DNA of 64,000 bases from Oscillatoria sp. Its GTDB lineage: Bacteria > Cyanobacteriota > Cyanobacteriia > Cyanobacteriales > Laspinemataceae. The translations under genes were made by a program, and so were the position numbers. The notes below the pieces were generated by a model that did no database searches, was not told the DNA's origin, and saw only the letters and a program-made list of their open reading frames with translations. Positions within the stretch are counted from its first letter, which is position 1; each line of letters begins with the position of its first letter. The stretch covers positions 1 through 64,000 of the forward strand of contig JAABSJ010000003.1 of NCBI GenBank assembly GCA_011390515.1, read 5' to 3'. Of this stretch, positions 21,401-29,202 are shown piece by piece.

Positions 21401-22303
21401 ATGGTCAAATTTAAACAACTGTTTCGGATGTTAAAACTGGCCTTTTCTGGATGGCAGAAAGATAATGCAGGGCGATTGGCAGCAGCCTTATCTTATTATA
21501 CCATTTTCTCCTTAGCGCCGATCTTAATTATTGCGATCGCCGTTGCCGGAGTCATCTTTGGTCAAGACGCCGCCCAAGGTGAAATTGTCCAGCAACTTCA
21601 AGGCACTATCGGCACCGAGGGCGCACAAATCATCGAAACCATGATTGAAAATACCCGGGAAACCGGGTCAGGCATTTGGGCAACCCTGATCAGTGTCGGT
21701 GTCCTCCTATTTGCGGCGACGGGACTCTTTAACCAACTCCAGGGTTCTCTCAATACGATATGGAATGTCAAACCTAAACCGGGACGGGGGATAAAAGGAA
21801 TTATCCAAGACCGCTTTTTATCCTTTGCCATGATTCTGACCATTGGGTTTTTACTGCTGGTCTCCCTCGTCCTCAGTGCTGCCTTAGCTGCATTTGGAAA
21901 CTACTTTAGCCATTTGGTTCCGGATATGCTGATGGGTCTGTGGCAAGTCTTAGATTTCTTACTCTCCTTTGGGGTGATTACGGTCTTATTTGCCATGATT
22001 TATAAAGTTTTACCGGATGTCAAAATTGGTTGGACTGATGTCTGGTTGGGGGCGATCGTTACGGCTTTACTCTTTGTCGTGGGTAAAACTCTGATTGGCT
22101 TGTACTTAGGGAATAGTACGATTGGTTCGACTTATGGAGCAGCGGGTTCTTTAGTGGTTTTATTGTTGTGGGTTAACTTTTCGGCGCAAATTTTATTTTT
22201 TGGGGCCGAGTTTACCCAGGTTTATGCCAACCGATATGGATCCCGCATCGTTCCCACGGACAATGCGGTCGCAGTAGGAGATGAACAGACCCATCCCCGT
22301 TAA
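21401..22303 (+). CDS. YihY/BrkB family inner-membrane protein
   Basis: NAGRLAAALSYYTIFSLAPILIIAIAVAG, TYGAAGSLVVLLLWVNFSAQILFFGAEFTQVYA. Confidence 0.9.
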   Translation: MVKFKQLFRMLKLAFSGWQKDNAGRLAAALSYYTIFSLAPILIIAIAVAGVIFGQDAAQGEIVQQLQGTIGTEGAQIIETMIENTRETGSGIWATLISVGVLLFAATGLFNQLQGSLNTIWNVKPKPGRGIKGIIQDRFLSFAMILTIGFLLLVSLVLSAALAAFGNYFSHLVPDMLMGLWQVLDFLLSFGVITVLFAMIYKVLPDVKIGWTDVWLGAIVTALLFVVGKTLIGLYLGNSTIGSTYGAAGSLVVLLLWVNFSAQILFFGAEFTQVYANRYGSRIVPTDNAVAVGDEQTHPR

Positions 22304-22515
22304 AAAAAAGACCCCTCAAAAATTGCATCGGTTCATTCTCCGGTTGATCCCTGAAGTGTTGTGCAACGGAGGTCCTCTAAACCGAGACGGGGAGAGGATT
22401 TTCTCTCTCTATCAATAGGAGTAGAGGGAAACTTACTCCCATAGATAGTTGAATTTAGCGGGGTTTACCGGATAAGATGAAACAGACTCAATTATAGAGA
22501 GCGAGGAAATACTCT

Positions 22516-22914
22516 ATGGATCAGCAAAACATGGATAACAAAGAAACCGTTAACAAGGCCACCGAACCTGTCAAAGAGCCAGTGCATTATGACCGCGAAA
22601 TCGTTCCGGCAGAAGTGGCAGCGCGCCAAGAGCGTGAAGGTGACAAGTTTATGAAAGCACCCTCTAGCGCCGATGAACCCCATGAAAATCCGGATCATAC
22701 CCGGGATGGTTTTACCGTAGACCAAGAAGGTTTGGTGAATAACTATGCGATCGAACCCGAAATGTATGTGAATGAGCCGGGTGACTTGCGCGAAAAAGAA
22801 GAAGCCCTCAAAGCGGAACGCGCCCGGGAATATCAGGAAGTCCATCACAATGACGAGGATGGCAATCTGACGATGGAAGGCGATCGCCGTGGAAAAGGTC
22901 CAGGCATCATTTAA
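22516..22914 (+). CDS. Small highly charged hypothetical protein (132 aa), predicted disordered
   Basis: ORF rich in E/D/K/R/N/P, no hydrophobic core; starts in a promoter-like gap. Confidence 0.65.
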   Translation: MDQQNMDNKETVNKATEPVKEPVHYDREIVPAEVAARQEREGDKFMKAPSSADEPHENPDHTRDGFTVDQEGLVNNYAIEPEMYVNEPGDLREKEEALKAERAREYQEVHHNDEDGNLTMEGDRRGKGPGII

Positions 22915-23006
22915 GTCGAGATCGGGGAACAGTCGTTTCCCCCCAATCTATACTCTGAACTTTTCAAAACCCCAGTCAATCAGTCTAATCATTAGAGGAA
23001 TTAAGA

Positions 23007-23519
23007 ATGACAGCTACCCTAGGAATGTCTGCCAAAAGCCAAAATCCGATCAGCGTCAATATCGGGATTGAAGACAGCACCCGAGAAGAAATTGCTCAAG
23101 GGTTATCCCGGGTGTTGGCCGATAGCTATACCCTTTATCTAAAAACTCATAATTTTCACTGGAACGTCACAGGCCCCCTATTTAGCACCCTGCATCTCAT
23201 GTTTGAGGGGCAGTACCAAGAATTAGCCTTAGCAGTGGATGAAATTGCCGAGCGGATTCGGGCTTTGGGTTTTCCTGCTCCCGCTACTTATGGGAAGTTT
23301 TCTAGCCTGACTTCGATTCAAGAAAATGAGGGCATTCCCGAGGCGGAGGAAATGATTCGCTTGTTAGTCCAAGGGCAAGAAACCGTGGTCCGCACCTCTC
23401 GGGAAATGCTGCCTCTCCTAGAGAAAGCCAATGATCAACCCACCCTAGATTTGCTGACCAAACGGATGCAAATTCATGAGAAAAATGCCTGGATGCTTCG
23501 CAGTATGTTAGCGGGTTAA
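23007..23519 (+). CDS. Dps family ferritin-like DNA-protection protein
   Basis: LYLKTHNFHWNVTGPLFSTLHLMFEGQYQELALAVDEIAERIRALG. Confidence 0.93.
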   Translation: MTATLGMSAKSQNPISVNIGIEDSTREEIAQGLSRVLADSYTLYLKTHNFHWNVTGPLFSTLHLMFEGQYQELALAVDEIAERIRALGFPAPATYGKFSSLTSIQENEGIPEAEEMIRLLVQGQETVVRTSREMLPLLEKANDQPTLDLLTKRMQIHEKNAWMLRSMLAG

Positions 23520-23740
23520 TTACCCCTAGTGAGCAGGTCGAAGAGTGTAGACAATGGCATTGGCCTGCTCTTCTAGGACATCGTTACAGGATTAGGGAAA
23601 AACACCGCGTTTCTTTACTGAATTAGTGCCGATCAAGCAGCAAAGAAAGGTCCAGGAACCCGGTTTCTTGTCCTATTTATTCAATAAGGTGAGGCCGTAG
23701 GGGAATTGCACCTCATCCCATCAGGATAAACCGAGGGTCA

Positions 23741-23845
23741 TATAGCGTTTCTCATCTCCATAAGGTACTACCCTCACCCCAAACCCCTCTCCCAGAACGG
23801 GAGAGGGTCTTTGAAAAGTACCTCATGAGTCCGGGAACCGCTATA
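23741..23845. mobile_element. TATAGC-ended element (family B variant)
   Basis: tatagcgtttctcatctcc ... ccgggaaccgctata, 105 bp. Confidence 0.5.
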
Positions 23846-23930
23846 TCAAGGAACTCGCCACTCAGTTTCCAGGCGATCGCACCCTTTTAAAAGACTTTAT
23901 TTTTTAATCAATTAACTTTGGAGGTTTTCC

Positions 23931-24425
23931 ATGAAGTTTACGAACTTTTTCAATAGCAAAAATCCCGGATTATTAGGGGCAATTTTTAGTAGCATCTTGC
24001 TAGGAACCGTCACCTTCCCCATCGCCGGTATTGCTCAGAATACTGCCACTGAACCGAACGAATTACAGGCTCAGGCCCAACCGATGCCTCTACCTCAGAA
24101 CGTGCAAATGCCCGTAGCTTATGTGCTACCGGGAAATACACCAGTTGCGGTAGAAATCATCAATCTCACGAATACTGCGATTACCTACGAGGCGATCGGT
24201 GAGACTCGCGATCGCACCCTGAGCGGGGGCGATGGAGCCATGCTGATGGATCTGCAAATTCCCTTAACCGTCACCTTTGAGCGACCCGATGGGGGACTGA
24301 TTCAGGCCGAACCCCAAATCATTGCGCCGGGAGAGATTCGGATTTATCTGAGTGAAGCGAACAACTTAGACTCGGACATCAGCAACATGAGGATTGATAC
24401 CAACGGGAGTATGTACCTGTACTAA
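23931..24425 (+). CDS. Secreted hypothetical protein
   Basis: N-terminal hydrophobic signal (LLGAIFSSILLGTVTFPIAGIAQ), beta-rich remainder. Confidence 0.65.
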   Translation: MKFTNFFNSKNPGLLGAIFSSILLGTVTFPIAGIAQNTATEPNELQAQAQPMPLPQNVQMPVAYVLPGNTPVAVEIINLTNTAITYEAIGETRDRTLSGGDGAMLMDLQIPLTVTFERPDGGLIQAEPQIIAPGEIRIYLSEANNLDSDISNMRIDTNGSMYLY

Positions 24426-24699
24426 ATCTCACAGATTGCCCAGAGTCGAACCGAGGCAGGAGAAACAATTTGGATTTTTCTCCTGCCCGGTTTCGGTAGC
24501 TTGGCAATTGCTCGCCCTTGTCTGCTCACAGTTTTCCCCACCCCAGGGAGTCGAGTCCGTGGGGTGGGCTCAATTCACTGCTATATTTGATGCATCCGGT
24601 CTTCCTAACAGAATAATCAACCCTAAAGATAAAACAAAAAGTGCGTTTATCTCACTTTTTGATTTGCACTGCCAACCTAATTAACAACAACCTAAAATT

Positions 24700-25794
24700 A
24701 TGTCTACCAACAACTCACACCCCACCCCCCGAATCGCTATCCTGATTGAAGAAGGATTTGAAGATTCAGAATTTAAAGTGCCTTATACAGCATTCCAACA
24801 AGCCGGGGCCAAAGTCTCTGTACTCGGGTCCGGGATGAATCAAACCTATCAGGGGCAACAAGGGAAAGTCTCCATCCAACCCGATGGGACCCCCACCGAA
24901 GCCCGCGCTCAAAACTTCGATGCCGTGATCATTCCCGGGGGTAGCGCACCGGATAAAATGCGAACCAACCCCAACACGATCGCCTTCGTTAAAGAAGCGG
25001 CTGCCTTGGGCAAATTAATCGCTGCCGTCTGCCACGGACCCCAAGTCTTAATCGAAGCCGACTTACTGCGGGGACGGCGTGCCACCGGATTTATCTCCAT
25101 CCGCAAAGATATGGAAAATGCCGGTGCCACCTATATTGATGAAGCCGTAACCACCGATGGTAACCTGATTTGCTCTCGGCAACCGGGAGATTTAGCCATT
25201 TTCACCACCGCCATTCTCTCCAGGCTGAATTTGAGCATTCCCGACCAATCCCTGCCCGATCGCCACGACAGTTCCGCAGAATGGTGGCAACTTGCCCAAG
25301 CCTGGGGAGGATCAACCCGTCAGGAAATTATCGCCGGATTAAATCAGGCAATGGCGGGAGAACGCTATAGCCAAAAAGCCTTTAAACATTATGCTGACAT
25401 CACCACGGATAGAGCGACTCGATTGCTGCTGTTGGAGATTGGGGAAGAAAAAGTCAGTCATCTCGAACTGTTGGAAAGCCGCCTGCGAACCCTGGGAGAA
25501 CAACTGTTTTTACCGGCAATGGCCGCTGGGGCCTTCGCTTCTTTCATGAGCGTTTTACCGGCTGGAGATGATATGAGCATTTTGCGTCAAGCCTTGGGGG
25601 ATATTCAAACCGGGGCGATCGACTGTTTCCAATTACAAGTCCAGTTTACCGACCCGGTGTCCACGATGATTTTTAGTAGCATCGAACGGGACCTGGCTAA
25701 GGCAGAGCGTCGCTTGGCTCGGATGTACCAAGAACGGATCGGCTTGAATGAACCGGAACCGGCGCAACCCAATACCCCGGTGGGAATCGTCTAA
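24700..25794 (+). CDS. DJ-1/PfpI family domain fused to a ferritin-like C-terminal domain
   Basis: N-term IAILIEEGFEDSEFKVPYTAFQQAGAKV, LIAAVCHGPQVLIEADLLRGR; C-term helical GERYSQKAFKHYADI...EIGEEKVSHLELLESRL...SIERDLAKAERRLARMY. Confidence 0.8.
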   Translation: MSTNNSHPTPRIAILIEEGFEDSEFKVPYTAFQQAGAKVSVLGSGMNQTYQGQQGKVSIQPDGTPTEARAQNFDAVIIPGGSAPDKMRTNPNTIAFVKEAAALGKLIAAVCHGPQVLIEADLLRGRRATGFISIRKDMENAGATYIDEAVTTDGNLICSRQPGDLAIFTTAILSRLNLSIPDQSLPDRHDSSAEWWQLAQAWGGSTRQEIIAGLNQAMAGERYSQKAFKHYADITTDRATRLLLLEIGEEKVSHLELLESRLRTLGEQLFLPAMAAGAFASFMSVLPAGDDMSILRQALGDIQTGAIDCFQLQVQFTDPVSTMIFSSIERDLAKAERRLARMYQERIGLNEPEPAQPNTPVGIV

Positions 25795-25995
25795 GTTGCT
25801 AACACAGAAGGGTGAGTGATCCAGGCGATCGCTCACCTTCTTTGTGCTTACCCCTCTAGGACAGACTCAAGGGGTTTAAAGCCGTTTTTATCCCTATGTT
25901 CCAGAAGGAGCAGAACCGGGAAGCTTTTCACACTTTAACCCGTAGGATATTCAGAATTTGTTCATAAAATGAATAAAATGAGGACAGGTGAAAAT

Positions 25996-26190
25996 TAGAC
26001 CTCTTGCACAAAAAAGGATTGATCCCCCTTTCCCCCCCTTAAATCCCCCTCCCGTCCCCCTTAGATCCCCCTCCCGTCCCCCTTAAGAAGGGGGAAGCCA
26101 GCGGAATAAATGTTTAGTTCCTGGGGGAAGCCAGAGGAATAAATGTTTAGTTCCTGGGGGGCTTTAAAGAATTTTGCAACAAGAGGTCTA
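25996..26190. mobile_element. MITE-like element with TA-flanked ends (family D)
   Basis: TAGACCTCTTGCACAAAA ... TTTTGCAACAAGAGGTCTA; two pairs of internal direct repeats. Confidence 0.65.
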
Positions 26191-26246
26191 TTAGAAAACC
26201 CTCTTCAATAAGAGTCATAAAGAGTCATAAAAACTGGAGATAAACC

Positions 26247-27569
26247 ATGAAAACCGAACCCAATACTCTACAAACTGAACTCAAGGAACAAGAAGTCAAA
26301 TCCAAAAACTCAGCCTGCCAACAAGTGGGGTCAGCAGTGGGAGATGTGCAAGAAAATATTAATAAAACCGCCTTGGGAGTGAGTAAGGTGGCGGTGGATA
26401 AAGTGGCAGAAACCATCGAATTTGTGGGGGCGATCGCCCAGGGAGACACCGGGGGAGTTACCTTTGATGTGGCCGCTTTAAGCGCCAGCGCAGTAGAAGC
26501 CGCAGGACAAGCCAGCCAGTGGGCCTCGGAAACGGGAAAATCCGTGACTCAAAATGCCTCGAAGACTGCCGAAACTGCGACCAAAGAATCGATAAAGTTG
26601 TTCGATCGCACCGCCTTGGAAACGGGAAAAGCCCTCTCCTTTATTGGCGAGAACCCGGTTGTTAAAAAATTCGCTGAAGTCTTTAAAGCTCAATGGTTGC
26701 TGAATTTAGTCGGGCAAGTGGATATCGAGAAAGCTGAATCCCAAGTTCGCAAGTGGCAGCAAGAGTATCCTCATGAAAGCCCCAATGAAATTGCCCATCG
26801 GATCATGGTGGAGAAATCCCTGTATGCCGGGGGGATTGGATTCGTCAGTAGTATTATTCCAGGACTAGCCCTCGCCCTGTTAGGGGTGGATGTGGTGGCA
26901 ACTACGGCATTACAGGCAGAAATGGTTTATCAGATTGCCGGTGCCTATCAGATGGATTTAAAAGATCCGGCGCGTCGCGGGGAAGTGTTGGCGATTTTTG
27001 GGTTGTCCCTGGGGGGTTCAGCGGCATTGAAAGGGGGATTAGGAGTGTTGCGGAACCTGCCAGTAGCGGGGATGGCGATCGGGGCGAGTTCTAATGCGGT
27101 GATGTTGTATGGATTGGGATATGCCGCCTGTCGTTTTTATGAAGCGAAGACGAATCCGTTGACTCAGGAGGCGACGACTCAAGCATTAGTAGAAGAGAAT
27201 CAGGAGTATTTGGAACGGGCGATCGGTCAAAAAGATGTGATGGACCGGATTTTGATTCATCAGATTTTGGCGTCCCGTCCCGATACTTCCTGGGCGGATA
27301 TTTTGCCGGAATTAGAGCAATTAAACTTTACTCCGGATTCCCTGAAGGCGATCGAGGCGGAGATTGAGCATCCGGTCCCCTTGGCGGAATTGCTGAATCT
27401 GCTCGATCGCGATTTTGCCTATCCCCTGTTAGCCCAATGTTGCCGAATTGCTCAAATTGATGGGGTCATCACCGATCAAGAACAGCAGGTAATGGAGGCG
27501 ATCGCGCACCAGTTCCAAATTGACCTGCAAGAGGTTCAGGGGATGATTAGCGCACCGTCACCAGAATAA
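26247..27569 (+). CDS. EcsC/DUF697-like membrane-associated protein with C-terminal TerB-like segment
   Basis: Hydrophobic GGIGFVSSIIPGLALALLGVDVVATTALQAEMVYQIAGAY; C-term CCRIAQIDGVITDQEQQVMEAIAHQFQID. Confidence 0.55.
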   Translation: MKTEPNTLQTELKEQEVKSKNSACQQVGSAVGDVQENINKTALGVSKVAVDKVAETIEFVGAIAQGDTGGVTFDVAALSASAVEAAGQASQWASETGKSVTQNASKTAETATKESIKLFDRTALETGKALSFIGENPVVKKFAEVFKAQWLLNLVGQVDIEKAESQVRKWQQEYPHESPNEIAHRIMVEKSLYAGGIGFVSSIIPGLALALLGVDVVATTALQAEMVYQIAGAYQMDLKDPARRGEVLAIFGLSLGGSAALKGGLGVLRNLPVAGMAIGASSNAVMLYGLGYAACRFYEAKTNPLTQEATTQALVEENQEYLERAIGQKDVMDRILIHQILASRPDTSWADILPELEQLNFTPDSLKAIEAEIEHPVPLAELLNLLDRDFAYPLLAQCCRIAQIDGVITDQEQQVMEAIAHQFQIDLQEVQGMISAPSPE

Positions 27570-27570
27570 T

Positions 27571-27630
27571 CGGGGAGATGGGGGAGATGGGGGAGATGGG
27601 GGAGATGGGGGAGATGGGGGAGATGGGGAG
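27571..27630. repeat. G-rich minisatellite (GGGGGAGAT)n
   Basis: Six to seven consecutive copies. Confidence 0.93.
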
Positions 27631-27833
27631 GAGTTGCTCACCGCCACAAGAATAAACCCCTACCGCATGGAGGCTTTCCGGTAAACCGGGATCCAGGCTG
27701 CACCGGAATTTTAGGAGGGAATGTGAATCTGTAGGCGGGACAGTTTATGGACTGTCCCGACTCTCTATGGAGAGTAACCCTACAGATCCACCTGGGGCCT
27801 CGGTTTGCCATCGGAGCAGAACCGGAGGGGAGA

Positions 27834-28175
27834 TTACTGGTCCTCGTAGACCATTTGGGGTAAACCCATGCTGTAGTTTTGGACGCGACTGTTGAGGTTA
27901 TAGGAGAGTTCACCCTCTTGGAGGAGCGATCGCAAATAATACTCCAGATCCGAACCGATGCGGCGTAAATTGTACTCCGTTAAATCTTCTCCGCTGTAAG
28001 AATCAACCAGTTCATCAAACTTGCGGTAAACCTTCTGTAACGTCGATTCCGGCCAGTTAAACTCATTATCCGGATCCACATCAAGGGTTAATAAGTCTGG
28101 ACTCGGAGCAAATTCGTTATCTTGCACCTCGGCTGTAAAAATCCGAATGTGACGGGTCGTTGACTTGAGCATCAT
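27834..28175 (-). CDS. ndhM: NAD(P)H-quinone oxidoreductase subunit M
   Basis: LKSTTRHIRIFTAEV, LTLDVDPDNEFNWPE, DLTEYNLRRIGSDLEYYLRSLLQEGELSYNLNSRVQNYSMGLPQ. Confidence 0.92.
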   Translation of the reverse strand: MMLKSTTRHIRIFTAEVQDNEFAPSPDLLTLDVDPDNEFNWPESTLQKVYRKFDELVDSYSGEDLTEYNLRRIGSDLEYYLRSLLQEGELSYNLNSRVQNYSMGLPQMVYEDQ

Positions 28176-28217
28176 AGCTATTATGCCAGGGTAGTTAAAA
28201 TCAATACAACATCAATT

Positions 28218-28252
28218 TTGAACCTCCCCACGTCTAAAGCCGGGGGATTCCT
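28218..28252 (-). mobile_element. IS200/IS605-type right-end-like sequence with terminal hairpin; no intact transposase
   Basis: Minus strand GGAATCCCCCGGCTTTAGACGTGGGGAGGTTCAA resembles the 3' ends of TnpB-carrying elements. Confidence 0.35.
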
Positions 28253-28858
28253 GCCTACCCCAAAGGGCGACTGCGGGACATTCAAGTATCCCTTCTTACC
28301 ATCAAAACAACTATCCCTAAAAGAGATGATGCAATTTGGCTTACTTCTTTATTGTTCTTGCTTTCGGAATTCACCACAAAGCCTGGTAGGTACGCTCTGC
28401 AACATTCTGATATTGCTTGCCAGTTGTATAGGCTTGCTGCTCAAGGCAGTAGTGACTTACTGTGCCGGAATTTCACCGAAGACGTGAATGCAACAACCAC
28501 GCAGATGATTATTCTTAATCGCTTTTACCATTTTAACACTGTTGGCTTATATCCCCACGGATTTATCCGTAGGCTTTACGCCGATTCTTGGTAAAGCCCT
28601 GTAAAGGCCCCGCTTCATCCAGCATTAACGGGAGAGTCCGGTAGACTGTCCCGGGATGGGTAAGGGAGAATTTCTAATTGAGGGGTTGACAATAGGGTTT
28701 TCCGGCAGCCAAAGTACAACCCAAGCCAATCCGGGCAAGCCTAGGACAATCTCCTGACTCAAAGGCAAGCTATAAAAGCCCTAAACGGTCAGAAAAAAGC
28801 TAAAATCGGACATTGGCAATTATATTGAGCGATCTAGCTTGAACCCGGGGTGACCTAC

Positions 28859-28970
28859 TATAGCAATCCTAAATGATTTATAACTTATGTCTTCTCCTGC
28901 AGGATGTTCTGGGCCGCCGACGAGAAAGGGGCCGCCGACGTCTTCCACAACGGCACGCAAGGATTGCTAT
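28859..28970. mobile_element. TATAGC-ended element (family B), tandem copy 1
   Basis: tatagcaatcctaaatgatttataac ... caaggattgctat. Confidence 0.75.
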
Positions 28971-29082
28971 ATAGCAATCCTAAATGATTTATAACTTATG
29001 TCTTCTCCTGCAGGATGTTCTGGGCCGCCGACGAGAAAGGGGCCGCCGACGTCCTCCACAACGGCACGCAAGGACTGCTATA
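28971..29082. mobile_element. TATAGC-ended element (family B), tandem copy 2
   Basis: Near-identical to copy 1; only gtcttcc/gtcctcc and ggattgc/ggactgc differences seen. Confidence 0.75.
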
Positions 29083-29202
29083 GAATACAACTATCATGGA
29101 TTGAGTCATCAATCTATTCCCCAACTGCTGCGCCCATAGTAAGGAGATCATATTGCCGACATTCGGCTGACTAAAACCAGCTTCCAGGCGCGAGGAATCC
29201 CC

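Noticed and set aside
28352-28594. 80-aa plus ORF (…CRNFTEDVNATTTQMIILNRF…)
   Set aside because: Could be part of a decayed IS605-like region, but no transposase motif could be recognised in either strand, so it is not reported as CDS
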